Shown here: positions 33,529-43,188 of the stretch, one piece after another
Layout: each line of letters starts with the position of its first letter
Numbering within the stretch: the stretch's first letter is position 1
Assembly: GCF_018323985.1 (NCBI RefSeq)
Contig: NZ_AP024590.1
Span: 186,001-250,000, forward strand
Length of the DNA: 64,000 nucleotides
Reading direction: 5' to 3'
Source: Enterobacter kobei
GTDB lineage: Bacteria; Pseudomonadota; Gammaproteobacteria; Enterobacterales; Enterobacteriaceae
Notes under the pieces: generated by a model
Databases searched by the model: none
Told to the model about the DNA's origin: nothing
What the model saw: the letters and a program-made list of their open reading frames with translations, nothing else
Made by a program: the position numbers and the translations under genes

Positions 33529-34881
33529 TTAGCGCATCGTGACAAACTCTTCGGCGGCAGTCGGGTGGATCGCCACGGTATTGTCGAAATCTTTCTTGGT
33601 CGCGCCCATTTTCAGTGCCACGGCGAAGCCTTGCAGGATTTCGTCCATGCCAAAGCCAATGCCGTGGATGCCGACGATTTTCTCGTCCTCGCCCACGCAC
33701 ACCAGCTTCATGCGGCACGGCTGACGGTGAGAGGTCACTGCGGTATACATCGCCGTAAAGGACGATTTATATACTTTCACTGCCTCGTCGCCGTACTGCT
33801 CACGCGCCTGTGGTTCAGTCAAACCCACGGTGCCGATCGGCGGATGGCTGAAGACCACGGTCGGAATGTTGCTGTAATCCAGATGCTCGTCCGGCTTGTT
33901 GTTAAACAGGCGCTCGGACAGGCGACGCCCTGCCGCGACGGCCACCGGCGTCAGTTCAACGGCACCGGTATTATCGCCCACAGCATAAATCCCCGGCACG
34001 CTGGTGTTCTGGAACTTATCCACGACGATGTAGCCTTTTTCATCGGTTTTCACGCCCGTTACGGCCAGATTAAAGGTGTCGTTAGCCGGTTCGCGGCCAA
34101 TCGCCCAGATCAGGCAATCGACGGTTTCACTACGGCCATCTTCCAGCGTCAGTACCAGGCTGCCATCAGCATTTTTCACCACGGATTTTGGTACCGCGTG
34201 AGTGTGAAGCTGAGGGCCATCGGCCGCCATCGCTTCCACCAGGGTTTCCGTGATCATCGGATCAAAGCTGCGCAGCGGCGCATGTTTACGCACGAACAGG
34301 TGCGTTTGCGCGCCCAGGCCATTGATCACGCCCGCCAGCTCTACCGCGATGTAGCCTGCGCCCACAACAGCCACACGCTGCGGCATCGCCGGTAATTCAA
34401 AGAAGCCGTCGGAGTCGATACCGTATTCCGCGCCAGGAATATCCGGGTGGCTCGGACGGCCGCCGGTAGCGATCAGAATATGGTCAGCGGTGATGGTTTC
34501 GCCGTTCACCTCAACGGTATGGGCATCAACGAAACGCGCGAAACCGCGGATCACGTCAACGTGATTTTTACCCAGCACGTTGTCATAGGAGGTGTGGATG
34601 CGATCGATATAGGCGGTACGGCTGGCGACCAGTTTGTTCCAGTCGAAGTGGTTGATCGTGGTATCAAAACCGTAGTCCGGGCCATAAAGCTCGATTGCCT
34701 CGCGGATCTGCGCCGCATGCCACATCACTTTTTTCGGCACGCAACCGACGTTAACGCAGGTGCCGCCCAGCGCTTTGGCTTCAATCAGCGCACATTTCTG
34801 GCCGTACATGGCCGCCCGGTTGATCGAGGCGATGCCGCCGCTGCCGCCACCAATGGCGAGATAATCATAATGCTTAGTCAT
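33529..34881 (-). CDS. gor: Glutathione reductase
   Basis: NADPH-dependent flavoenzyme that keeps glutathione reduced in the cytosol; 450 residues as in E. coli. FAD-binding GGGSGG near residue 12, redox-active pair Cys42-Cys47 in GGTCVNVGC, NADPH-binding GAGYIAVELAG near 175, second FAD motif YAVGDNTG, and the catalytic His-Glu near the C-terminus in HPTAAEEF. Head of the conserved block gor-rlmJ-prlC-rsmJ-uspA. The gene has its own start with no overlap to rlmJ. Confidence 0.98.
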   Translation of the reverse strand: MTKHYDYLAIGGGSGGIASINRAAMYGQKCALIEAKALGGTCVNVGCVPKKVMWHAAQIREAIELYGPDYGFDTTINHFDWNKLVASRTAYIDRIHTSYDNVLGKNHVDVIRGFARFVDAHTVEVNGETITADHILIATGGRPSHPDIPGAEYGIDSDGFFELPAMPQRVAVVGAGYIAVELAGVINGLGAQTHLFVRKHAPLRSFDPMITETLVEAMAADGPQLHTHAVPKSVVKNADGSLVLTLEDGRSETVDCLIWAIGREPANDTFNLAVTGVKTDEKGYIVVDKFQNTSVPGIYAVGDNTGAVELTPVAVAAGRRLSERLFNNKPDEHLDYSNIPTVVFSHPPIGTVGLTEPQAREQYGDEAVKVYKSSFTAMYTAVTSHRQPCRMKLVCVGEDEKIVGIHGIGFGMDEILQGFAVALKMGATKKDFDNTVAIHPTAAEEFVTMR

Positions 34882-34955
34882 GACCGTTCCTTAATTGAGT
34901 CGCATTTGAGCGCAAGTGTAACGCGCGGCTTAAAAGGTTCCACCGATGGTTGCGA

Positions 34956-35798
34956 TTACTCCGGCACCACCCAGTTCACCAGCGTATGTCCCGTACCGGC
35001 TGGCACCAGTTTGCTGTGCAGCCATGGCAGCACGTTTTGCATCTGTTGCTCCAGCTTCCACGGCGGGTTAACCACAATCATGCCGGAAGCGGTCATGCCG
35101 CGCTGATCGCTGTCCGGACGCACTGCCAGCTCGATTTGCAGAATACGGCGGATGCCTGTGGCTTCCAGCTCTTTGAGCATACGTTTGATTTGCGCGCGCA
35201 TGACGACCGGATACCACAGGGCGTAGGTGCCGGTCGCAAAACGTTTATAGCCTTCGCTGATGCCCTGCACCACCGCCTGATAATCGGTTTTCATTTCGTA
35301 CGGCGGATCGATGAGGATCAGTCCACGGCGGGACGGCGGCGGCAGTTTTGATTTCAGCTGCTGATAGCCATCGCCACGCGCCACGGTAGCACGCTCATCT
35401 TTCTGAAATTCAGAGCGCAGCAGCGGGTAATCGCTCGGGTGCAGTTCGGTTAATTGCAGCGTGTCCTGCTCGCGCAGCAGCTGGCGCGCGATCAGCGGCG
35501 AGCCCGGGTAATAACGCAGCGTGCCGCTACGGTTAAAATGTTTCAGTACGGTGATGTATGGCGTCAGCTCTTCCGGCAGATCGTCCTGCTGCCAGATACG
35601 GGCGATACCTTCGAGGTATTCCCCGGTGCGCTCAGCGTGTTCGCTGGCGAGCTGATAACGACCCGCACCGGCGTGAGTGTCCAGATAGAGAAAAGGCTTC
35701 TCTTTTTCTTTCAACGATTCAATGATCAGGCTTTGAACGGTATGTTTAAGAACGTCGGCATGATTGCCGGCGTGAAAGCTGTGACGATAACTGAGCAT
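34956..35798 (-). CDS. rlmJ: 23S rRNA m6A2030 methyltransferase
   Basis: S-adenosylmethionine-dependent enzyme that methylates A2030 of 23S rRNA. It has 280 residues, the E. coli length, from the ATG at 35798 (MLSYRHSFHAGN); the frame continues upstream to 35873 without support. Motifs: DTHAGAGRY for cofactor binding and the catalytic DPPY (LILIDPPYEMK). Divergent from prlC across about 175 bases that hold the prlC heat-shock promoter. Confidence 0.97.
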   Translation of the reverse strand: MLSYRHSFHAGNHADVLKHTVQSLIIESLKEKEKPFLYLDTHAGAGRYQLASEHAERTGEYLEGIARIWQQDDLPEELTPYITVLKHFNRSGTLRYYPGSPLIARQLLREQDTLQLTELHPSDYPLLRSEFQKDERATVARGDGYQQLKSKLPPPSRRGLILIDPPYEMKTDYQAVVQGISEGYKRFATGTYALWYPVVMRAQIKRMLKELEATGIRRILQIELAVRPDSDQRGMTASGMIVVNPPWKLEQQMQNVLPWLHSKLVPAGTGHTLVNWVVPE

Positions 35799-35880
35799 GT
35801 AGCGCGTTCCAATGACCTGAAAAGAAGTATGCCGACAGTATACCGAAAAGTGGCCGCCACCGCGAAAGCGCAACGTCCGG

Positions 35881-35910
35881 CATTGAAATTAACTACACTA
35901 AACCCCATAC
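35881..35910 (+). promoter_or_regulatory. Sigma-32 (heat-shock) promoter of prlC-rsmJ
   Basis: TTGAAA at 35883-35888 and CCCCATAC at 35903-35910 match the sigma-32 elements CTTGAAA and CCCCATNT with a 14-base spacer. It lies 64 bases before the prlC ATG. prlC of E. coli is a known heat-shock gene. Confidence 0.75.
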
Positions 35911-35973
35911 CAGACCTTATCGGAAAAAGCGCTGATCGGGCGCTTAACTTATTTATTAACCAGGACAGCGCTT

Positions 35974-38016
35974 ATGACCAATCCATTACTGACGCCTTTC
36001 GAACTGCCGCCGTTTTCTGCCATCAAACCTGAGCACGTCGTACCCGCCGTCACCAAAGCGCTGGACGACTGCCGCGAGGCGGTAGAGCGCGTGGTGGCGC
36101 AGGGCGCGCCTTATACCTGGGATAACCTTTGCCAGCCGCTGGCGGAAGTGGACGACCGTCTGGGCCGTCTGTTTTCTCCCGTCAGCCACCTGAATTCCGT
36201 CAAAAACAGCCCGGAACTGCGCGAAGCTTATGAGCAGACGCTGCCGCTGCTGTCTGAATACAGCACCTGGGTCGGTCAGCACGAAGGGCTGTACCAGGCG
36301 TACCGCAATTTGCGCGATGGCGACGCGTATAACGAACTGGATGTGGCGAAGAAAAAAGCCGTCGATAACGCGCTGCGTGATTTTGAACTGTCCGGCATTG
36401 GCCTGCCGAAAGAGAAACAAAAACGCTATGGTGAGATCGCCGCGCGCCTGTCCGAACTCGGCAACCAGTACAGCAACAACGTGCTGGATGCGACCATGGG
36501 CTGGTCAAAACTCGTCACCGATGAAGCTGAACTGTCCGGCATGCCGGAAAGCGCGCTGGCGGCCGCAAAAGCGCAGGCCGAAGCCAAAGAGCAGGAAGGC
36601 TGGCTGTTAACCCTGGATATTCCAAGCTATCTGCCGGTAATGACCTACTGTGACAACCAGGCGCTGCGCGAAGAGATGTATCGCGCCTACAGCACCCGCG
36701 CCTCCGATCAGGGGCCGAACGCCGGTAAATGGGATAACACCCCGGTAATGGCGGAGATCCTCGCCCTGCGTCACGAACTGGCGCAACTGCTCGGCTTTGA
36801 CAGCTACGCACACAAATCGCTGGCGACCAAAATGGCGCAAAACCCGGCGCAAGTACTGGATTTCTTAACCGATCTGGCGCGCCGTGCCCGTCCGCAGGGT
36901 GAACGTGAACTTGCCCAGCTGCGCACCTTCGCCAAAGAAGAGTGCGGCGTGGATGACCTTCAGCCGTGGGATATCGCTTACTACAGCGAAAAACAGAAAC
37001 AGCATCTGTACAGCATCAGCGACGAACAGCTGCGTCCTTACTTCCCGGAAGAAAAAGCGGTTAACGGCCTGTTTGGAGTGGTAAAACGCATTTATGGCAT
37101 CACCGCCAAAGAGCGCAAGGACATCGACGTTTATCATCCGGACGTGCGTTTCTTCGAGCTTTATGACGAGAGCAACGAACTGCGCGGCAGCTTCTATCTC
37201 GACCTGTATGCCCGTGAAAACAAACGCGGTGGGGCGTGGATGGACGACTGCGTGGGTCAGATGCGCAAAGCGGACGGTTCGCTGCAAAAACCGGTCGCCT
37301 ATCTCACCTGTAACTTTAACCGCCCGGTCAACGGCAAACCGGCGCTGTTTACCCACGATGAAGTGACCACCCTGTTCCACGAATTCGGACACGGTCTGCA
37401 CCATATGCTGACGCGTATTGAAGCGGCGGGCGTATCCGGTATCAGCGGCGTACCGTGGGATGCGGTCGAACTGCCAAGCCAGTTTATGGAAAACTGGTGC
37501 TGGGAGCCGGAAGCGCTGGCGTTTATCTCCGGTCACTATGAGACGGGCGAACCGCTGCCGGAAGCCTTGCTGGAAAAAATGCTGGCCGCCAAGAACTATC
37601 AGGCCGCGCTGTTTATCCTGCGTCAGCTGGAGTTCGGCCTGTTCGATTTCCGCCTGCATGCTGAGTTCAGCCCGGAGCAGGGGGCGAAAGTCCTCGAAAC
37701 CCTGGCGGAAATCAAAAAACAGGTCGCGGTCATCCCTGGCCCAACATGGGGCCGTTTCCCGCATGCCTTCAGCCATATTTTTGCCGGCGGCTATGCGGCA
37801 GGGTACTACAGCTACCTGTGGGCCGATGTGCTGGCAGCGGATGCGTACTCCCGCTTCGAAGAAGAGGGGATCTTCAACCGCGAAACCGGCCAGTCGTTCC
37901 TTGATAACATCCTGACTCGCGGTGGTTCTGAGGAGCCGATGGAACTGTTCAAACGCTTCCGTGGCCGCGAGCCGCAGCTGGACGCCATGCTGGCGCATTA
38001 CGGCATCGAAGGCTGA
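35974..38016 (+). CDS. prlC: Oligopeptidase A
   Basis: Cytosolic zinc metallopeptidase of family M3 (thimet oligopeptidase group) that degrades oligopeptides, including cleaved signal peptides. 680 residues, as in E. coli. The zinc motif HEFGH is at residues 469-473, with the third ligand Glu about 25 residues on (DAVELPSQF). AGGA lies upstream of the ATG. Operon with rsmJ, whose GTG start comes seven bases after the stop, behind a sigma-32 promoter. Confidence 0.98.
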   Translation: MTNPLLTPFELPPFSAIKPEHVVPAVTKALDDCREAVERVVAQGAPYTWDNLCQPLAEVDDRLGRLFSPVSHLNSVKNSPELREAYEQTLPLLSEYSTWVGQHEGLYQAYRNLRDGDAYNELDVAKKKAVDNALRDFELSGIGLPKEKQKRYGEIAARLSELGNQYSNNVLDATMGWSKLVTDEAELSGMPESALAAAKAQAEAKEQEGWLLTLDIPSYLPVMTYCDNQALREEMYRAYSTRASDQGPNAGKWDNTPVMAEILALRHELAQLLGFDSYAHKSLATKMAQNPAQVLDFLTDLARRARPQGERELAQLRTFAKEECGVDDLQPWDIAYYSEKQKQHLYSISDEQLRPYFPEEKAVNGLFGVVKRIYGITAKERKDIDVYHPDVRFFELYDESNELRGSFYLDLYARENKRGGAWMDDCVGQMRKADGSLQKPVAYLTCNFNRPVNGKPALFTHDEVTTLFHEFGHGLHHMLTRIEAAGVSGISGVPWDAVELPSQFMENWCWEPEALAFISGHYETGEPLPEALLEKMLAAKNYQAALFILRQLEFGLFDFRLHAEFSPEQGAKVLETLAEIKKQVAVIPGPTWGRFPHAFSHIFAGGYAAGYYSYLWADVLAADAYSRFEEEGIFNRETGQSFLDNILTRGGSEEPMELFKRFRGREPQLDAMLAHYGIEG

Positions 38017-38023
38017 CCGCAGC

Positions 38024-38776
38024 GTGAAAATTTGTTTGTTAGATGAATCAGGCACCGGAGACGGTGCCTTATCTGTTCTTGCGGCCCGCTGGGCGCTGGA
38101 GCATGACGAGGATAACCTGATGGCGCTGGTGCTCACCCCTGAGCATCTTGAGCTGCGTAAACGCGATGAGCCGAAGCTCGGCGGCATCTTTGTGGATTTC
38201 GTCGCGGGGGCGATGGCCCACCGGCGTAAATTCGGCGGCGGACGTGGCGAAGCGGTGGCGAAAGCGATTGGCGTCAAAGGCAGCTATCTGCCGGACGTGG
38301 TGGATGCGACCGCAGGCTTAGGGCGTGATGCTTTTGTGCTGGCATCCATCGGCTGCCGGGTACGCATGCTGGAGCGTAATCCGGTGGTGGCGGCGCTGCT
38401 GGATGATGGTCTGGCGCGTGGCTATGCGGATGCGGAGATTGGCCCGTGGCTGCGCGAGCGATTACAGCTTATTCACGCCTCCAGCCTGACCGGGCTTGAG
38501 GAGATCACGCCGCGTCCACAGGTGGTCTATCTCGATCCGATGTTTCCCCATAAGCAGAAAAGCGCGCTGGTGAAAAAAGAGATGCGGGTGTTTCAGTCGC
38601 TGGTGGGGCCGGATCTGGATGCCGACGGACTGCTGGCACCGGCACAGCGGCTGGCTACCAAACGCGTGGTGGTAAAGCGGCCCGACTACGCGCCGCCGCT
38701 GGCAGGTGTCGCCACGCCAAACGCGGTGGTCACCAAGGGCCACCGGTTTGATATTTACGCCGGAACAGCGGAATAA
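38024..38776 (+). CDS. rsmJ: 16S rRNA m2G1516 methyltransferase
   Basis: S-adenosylmethionine-dependent RNA methylase acting on G1516 of 16S rRNA; 250 residues as in E. coli, where a GTG start is also used. The GTG at 38024 begins VKICLLDESGTGDGA; the frame is open upstream inside prlC and should not be used. Cofactor motif DATAGLGRDAF and catalytic DPMFPHK are present. Second gene of the prlC operon. A hairpin follows before convergent uspA. Confidence 0.97.
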   Translation: MKICLLDESGTGDGALSVLAARWALEHDEDNLMALVLTPEHLELRKRDEPKLGGIFVDFVAGAMAHRRKFGGGRGEAVAKAIGVKGSYLPDVVDATAGLGRDAFVLASIGCRVRMLERNPVVAALLDDGLARGYADAEIGPWLRERLQLIHASSLTGLEEITPRPQVVYLDPMFPHKQKSALVKKEMRVFQSLVGPDLDADGLLAPAQRLATKRVVVKRPDYAPPLAGVATPNAVVTKGHRFDIYAGTAE

Positions 38777-38777
38777 C

Positions 38778-38802
38778 GCCTCTCTCCGTCAGGGAGAGAG
38801 GC
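38778..38802. terminator. Hairpin between rsmJ and uspA
   Basis: GCCTCTCTCC and GGAGAGAGGC form a perfect 10-bp stem with a five-base loop between convergent stop codons. Same design as the hairpin at 3502-3524 (CCTCTCCC-type arm). No T-run, so either a weak terminator or a dispersed repeat. Confidence 0.6.
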
Positions 38803-38812
38803 TGAATGAACC

Positions 38813-39250
38813 TTACTCGTCTTCTTCGTCGCGCAGCGGCACGATCAGCATATCAACGTGCACGGTATTGATCAGCTGACGCGCGGAGGACATCAGTTTG
38901 CTCCAGAAATCCTGGTGATGACCGCAGACCACCAGGTCCATATCGTATTTCTTAATCGCATCTACCAGCACCTGGCCTAAATCGCCGCTGCCGCTCAGGG
39001 TTTCGGTGATTGGATAGCCCGCGTTGGTGGACAGTTCAGTGAGCGCATGATGCGTCTCTTCGGAAATGCGTTTCTGCATGTCGCCGAGATTCACATCAAT
39101 AAGGCCGGTATAGAGATCGGAGTAGTTAACATCCACATGGATCAGCGACACCTTGGCATTGTAAGGGCGCGCCATGGATACCGCTTTCTCGACCAGCACT
39201 TTGCTTTCTGGGGAAAGATCGACTGCGATCAGAATATGTGTGTAAGCCAT
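38813..39250 (-). CDS. uspA: Universal stress protein A
   Basis: 145-residue cytosolic Usp-fold protein, one longer than E. coli UspA because of the extra acidic C-terminal residue. It starts MAYTHILIAVDLSP at 39250; the frame is open further upstream without support. It lacks the full ATP-binding glycine motif of the UspF group (HHQDFWSKLMSSARQLI here), as UspA does. It protects during growth arrest. Divergent from uspB, as in E. coli. Confidence 0.97.
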   Translation of the reverse strand: MAYTHILIAVDLSPESKVLVEKAVSMARPYNAKVSLIHVDVNYSDLYTGLIDVNLGDMQKRISEETHHALTELSTNAGYPITETLSGSGDLGQVLVDAIKKYDMDLVVCGHHQDFWSKLMSSARQLINTVHVDMLIVPLRDEEDE

Positions 39251-39649
39251 AATGTTACTCCTTCCATAAGTTGTCGATGACCATTGGGATAGCAGCATCG
39301 CTTGCGTTGTGCTGTGCCCCGCGTCCTGCATACTATTTGCGCGGGTGATACCCGGCATTAAGAGTATAATTGTAGAAGATATTTCTACCTTATAACGCCC
39401 GATATCTGCCGTCAATCCGCCTGGTTCACGCTTTACTTCAACAAATAATCGATCGGCAAGCCATGATTACGATTAACGTTGTGGTAAAAAAATTAACGGA
39501 TCTCCTACACTATTAAATGAGCCGTCCGGATAAATAAATGTGATCCCGCTCGGTTTCTGGTAACACTCTTCACTGAACTGTTTTCGCTGAGTATCGGGGA
39601 GCGAGAGTCCCGGGGGATTTCTCCGTGGGCGGATCGCCGGGGAGGGGGT
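39251..39649. other. uspA-uspB divergent regulatory region
   Basis: 399 bases without a gene between two divergent stress genes. The uspB side contains CTACACT at 39505-39511. The uspA side is moderately AT-rich, with a ribosome site GAAGGAG at about 39258-39264 on the minus strand. No small coding frame with a ribosome site was recognised. Confidence 0.7.
39505..39511 (+). promoter_or_regulatory. Candidate sigma-S -10 element of uspB
   Basis: CTACACT matches the sigma-S extended -10 (CTAYACT) and lies about 140 bases before the uspB ATG. uspB of E. coli is sigma-S dependent. Confidence 0.5.
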
Positions 39650-39985
39650 ATGGTCAGCACCGTCGCGCTGTTTTGGGCTTTGTGTGTCGTTTGTGTGGTG
39701 AATATGGCGCGTTACTTCTCATCATTACGCGCATTGTTAGTGGTACTTCGTGGTTGCGATCCGTTGCTCTATCAATATGTGGATGGCGGAGGATTTTTTA
39801 CCTCGCACGGACAGCCCAGTAAGCAGATGCGCCTGGTGTGGTATATCTACCAGCAACGTTATCTGGACCATCATGATGATGAGTTTATTCGTCGCTGCCA
39901 GCGGGTTCGTCAGCATTTTATTTTAACCAGTGCGCTATGTGGCCTGGTGGTCGTCAGCCTGATCGCGCTGCTGATCTGGCACTGA
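39650..39985 (+). CDS. uspB: Universal stress protein B
   Basis: 111-residue inner-membrane protein with a helix at each end (about 3-22 and 88-108) and a hydrophilic middle; length and wording equal E. coli UspB, needed for ethanol resistance in stationary phase. The ATG at 39650 follows GGGGAGGGGG. Despite the name it is unrelated to UspA in sequence. Terminated by the hairpin at 39995-40020. Confidence 0.96.
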   Translation: MVSTVALFWALCVVCVVNMARYFSSLRALLVVLRGCDPLLYQYVDGGGFFTSHGQPSKQMRLVWYIYQQRYLDHHDDEFIRRCQRVRQHFILTSALCGLVVVSLIALLIWH

Positions 39986-39994
39986 GCATAAAAA

Positions 39995-40020
39995 AAGCGG
40001 GCCAGTTAACTGACCCGCTT
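39995..40020. terminator. Two-way terminator between uspB and pitA
   Basis: AAGCGGGCCAGTT and AACTGACCCGCTT form a 13-bp stem with one mismatch, with an A-run before and T-run after. It serves both convergent genes. Confidence 0.9.
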
Positions 40021-40038
40021 TTATGTTTGCGCCCGCGC

Positions 40039-41535
40039 TTAAATCAGCTTCAACGCGATCCAGTACAGCCCACCTGACAAAATAATCGACGCCGGTAAAG
40101 TGAAGACCCAAGCCATTAAAATGTTGGTCACGGTTTTTCGTTGCAGGCCGCCGCCGTCCACAATCATCGTACCCGCCACGGAGGAGGAGAGGACGTGGGT
40201 GGTGGAAACCGGCATCCCGGTATAGCTTGCCAGACCAATGGAAACCGCCGCCGTCATCTGCGCTGACATCCCCTGTGCGTAGGTCATGCCTTTTTTACCA
40301 ATCTTCTCACCGATGGTGGTCGCCACACGACGCCAGCCAACCATTGTGCCCAGCCCCAGAGCCAGCGCCACAGCCATGATGATCCAGACTGGTGCGTATT
40401 CGATGGTGCTCAGCATGTCGCCTTTCAGTTTTTTCAGCAGACGCTGGTCTTCAGCGCTGACATCCGGCTGTTTGGCCACTTTATCGGTGATATCAGAAAT
40501 ACACAGCAAAATGCGACGCAGCTGGCCGCGCTGTTCTACCGGCAGCTTGTCGTAGCTTTCGATATTGGTCAGCATTTCTTTAGCGCGATCCAGCGCGCTG
40601 ATGGCGCGACCCGGATGGCAATGGAACTCGTTCGGTTTAGTCGCCACTTCTTCCGGCGTCGGGATCAGCGGATCCACACCGGTCGCTTTTTGCAGCAGCG
40701 CAGGATGCTGCTGGAAGTAGGTCTCGACGTTATTCACCGCGTCACGGGTACGGGTGATGTCATAGCCGGAGGCGTTCATATTCACCACAAAGCCCGCCGG
40801 CGCCACGCCAATCAGTACCAGCATGATCAGGCCGATGCCTTTCTGACCGTCGTTAGCACCGTGGGAGAAGCTCACGCCGATAGCCGACAGGATCAGGGCA
40901 ATGCGCGTCCAGAACGGCGGTTTTTTCTTGCCGTCTTTCTTCTCACGCTCTGCCGGTGTCATATGAATACGGTCGCGCTTTTTGCTGCCGTTCCAGAAAC
41001 GACGCAGCAAAAACACCAGCCCACCTGCGAACACCAGGCCAACAATTGGCGAGATGATCAGGGAACCGAAAATATTGATTACTTTAGGAATGTTCAGTGC
41101 ATCCACCACAGAAGAGCCGGTCATCAGCGCATTGGTTAAACCAATACCGATAATCGCACCAATCAGGGTATGAGAACTGGAAGCCGGCAGACCCAGATAC
41201 CAGGTGCCCAGGTTCCAGATAATCGCCGCCGTTAACATGGAGAACACCATGGCGAGGCCATGCGCCGAGCTGACGTTAAGCAGGAGATCGGTTGGCAGCA
41301 TATGCACAATCGCATAGGCTACGCTCAGCCCGCCCAGCAGAACGCCGAAAAAGTTGAACACCGCAGCCATAATCACCGCGAGTTGAGAACGCATCGCACG
41401 GGTATAGATAACCGTTGCAACCGCGTTCGCCGTGTCATGGAAACCATTGATGGCTTCGTAAAACAGGACAAAGACCAGAGCTAGAAGAAGTAATAACCCG
41501 GTATGTAAATCCAGGCCGGCAAATAAATGTAGCAT
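40039..41535 (-). CDS. pitA: Low-affinity inorganic phosphate transporter
   Basis: 498-residue inner-membrane transporter of the PHO4/PiT family that takes up metal-phosphate complexes with protons. The duplicated family signature is visible near the N-terminus (GFHDTANAVATVIYTRAM) and near the C-terminus (GLASYTGMPVSTTHVLSSS). The central hydrophilic loop, about residues 260-365, is charged. Ten or so helices. Divergent from yhiN. Confidence 0.97.
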   Translation of the reverse strand: MLHLFAGLDLHTGLLLLLALVFVLFYEAINGFHDTANAVATVIYTRAMRSQLAVIMAAVFNFFGVLLGGLSVAYAIVHMLPTDLLLNVSSAHGLAMVFSMLTAAIIWNLGTWYLGLPASSSHTLIGAIIGIGLTNALMTGSSVVDALNIPKVINIFGSLIISPIVGLVFAGGLVFLLRRFWNGSKKRDRIHMTPAEREKKDGKKKPPFWTRIALILSAIGVSFSHGANDGQKGIGLIMLVLIGVAPAGFVVNMNASGYDITRTRDAVNNVETYFQQHPALLQKATGVDPLIPTPEEVATKPNEFHCHPGRAISALDRAKEMLTNIESYDKLPVEQRGQLRRILLCISDITDKVAKQPDVSAEDQRLLKKLKGDMLSTIEYAPVWIIMAVALALGLGTMVGWRRVATTIGEKIGKKGMTYAQGMSAQMTAAVSIGLASYTGMPVSTTHVLSSSVAGTMIVDGGGLQRKTVTNILMAWVFTLPASIILSGGLYWIALKLI

Positions 41536-41764
41536 ATACGTTACGCCATTTTGAGGTCATGAACGCGGCGCATTATCGTGGACAACCGCGGTGCGGGGAA
41601 AGTGAAATATAGACTTTTTTTGATAATTTTCCTTAGGTTGTCAAAGCCTAAAAAGAATTATCTTTTATTTTTCAAAGAGCTGTCATTGAATTGACATATT
41701 TTCGCTGGTGCGACCAGCGGCGAAAATTTACAATTCGCCGCTCATTTATCAAGAGGAGCGTCGT

Positions 41765-42958
41765 GTGGAAAGGTTTGATGCCATCGTAATTGGAGCCGGA
41801 GCGGCCGGAATGTTTTGCGCCGCGCAGGCCGGACAGGCGGGAAAACGCGTCCTGTTACTCGATAACGGTAAAAAACCGGGCCGCAAGATCCTCATGTCTG
41901 GCGGCGGTCGCTGCAACTTTACTAACCTTTATATCGAGCCTGCGGCTTATCTCAGTCAGAACCCGCATTTTTGCAAATCTGCGCTGGCGCGTTATACCCA
42001 GTGGGATTTTATCGATCTCGTCGGCAGGCACGGTATCGCGTGGCATGAGAAGACCCTCGGACAGCTCTTCTGCGACGATTCTGCTCAGCAGATTGTTGAT
42101 ATGCTGGTGGCCGAATGTACAGCGGGTAAGGTGGTGATGCGCTTGCGCAGTGAAGTGCTTGACGTGACCCGCGATGACGACGGTTATACGCTGACGCTGA
42201 ATGGCGATACGGTCAGTGCTGACAAACTGGTGATTGCCAGCGGTGGACTCTCCATGCCGGGCCTCGGCGCAACGCCCTTCGGCTATAAAATCGCCGAACA
42301 GTTTGGCCTGAAGGTGCTGCCAACCCGCGCGGGACTGGTGCCTTTTACCCTGCATAAGCCGTTACTGGAGCAATTACAAACGCTCTCTGGCGTCTCAGTA
42401 CCCGCGGTGATTGAGGCTGAGGACGGTACGGTTTTCCGCGAAAACCTGCTCTTTACCCATCGCGGTCTTTCTGGCCCGGCGATCCTGCAAATTTCCAGCT
42501 ACTGGCAGCCCGGCGAATTCGTCACCATTAATTTGCTGCCAGAGTGCGATCTGGAAAACCTGCTCAATGAGCAGCGGGCAGCGCATCCAAATCAGAGCCT
42601 GAAAAATACGCTTGCCATGCAGCTGCCGAAGCGTCTGGTGGAGTGCTTACAAGCGCTGGGGCAGATCCCGGATGTCACGCTGAAGCAGCTTAATCCGCGC
42701 GATCAGCAGGCGCTCATTGAAACGCTGACCCGGTGGCGGGTGCAGCCAAACGGCACCGAAGGTTACCGTACGGCGGAAGTGACGCTCGGCGGCGTGGATA
42801 CCCGCGAACTGTTATCACGCACCATGGAAGCTCGCAACGTTCCGGGACTCTATTTTATCGGTGAAGTGATGGATGTCACCGGCTGGCTCGGCGGCTATAA
42901 CTTCCAGTGGGCATGGGCCAGCGCCTGGGCGTGCGCACAGGCACTGGTCGGCGAATAA
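41765..42958 (+). CDS. yhiN: YhiN, HI0933-family FAD oxidoreductase
   Basis: 397-residue flavoprotein. N-terminal dinucleotide-binding motif GAGAAGMFCA, then the family block GRKILMSGGGRCNFTN and, at the end, GEVMDVTGWLGGYNFQWAW. The GTG at 41765 follows AGAGGAG and begins VERFDAIVIGAG; the open frame from 41708 adds unsupported residues. Reaction unknown; relatives include enzymes acting on RNA or lipids, but none is established for YhiN. Confidence 0.93.
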   Translation: MERFDAIVIGAGAAGMFCAAQAGQAGKRVLLLDNGKKPGRKILMSGGGRCNFTNLYIEPAAYLSQNPHFCKSALARYTQWDFIDLVGRHGIAWHEKTLGQLFCDDSAQQIVDMLVAECTAGKVVMRLRSEVLDVTRDDDGYTLTLNGDTVSADKLVIASGGLSMPGLGATPFGYKIAEQFGLKVLPTRAGLVPFTLHKPLLEQLQTLSGVSVPAVIEAEDGTVFRENLLFTHRGLSGPAILQISSYWQPGEFVTINLLPECDLENLLNEQRAAHPNQSLKNTLAMQLPKRLVECLQALGQIPDVTLKQLNPRDQQALIETLTRWRVQPNGTEGYRTAEVTLGGVDTRELLSRTMEARNVPGLYFIGEVMDVTGWLGGYNFQWAWASAWACAQALVGE

Positions 42959-43188
42959 TTTTATTTTTTCTAAGCAGCCCGCCAGAGCGTGGGCTGATTT
43001 TTATATTTTATCAAATTAAGGTTTTCTTAATAATTAGCTGAATTTATTCAGAAAATGTTATCTCTGTCACACTTAATTATGTATATAAAACCCTGTTGCT
43101 GTCTTTCTGGATAAATAAACTACATAAACATCACTTTATGCAGGGCTTTAATTAAAATAAGCCTCTGTGTCTAATCAATTTATAAAAT

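Noticed and set aside
33499..34395. 298-codon plus-strand frame over gor
   Set aside because: Antisense shadow of glutathione reductase; no motif, no start site.
36865..38277. Long minus-strand open frame (470 codons) opposite prlC and rsmJ
   Set aside because: It lies antisense to two certain genes with intact catalytic motifs; length comes from GC-rich third positions. No ribosome site and no recognisable domain.
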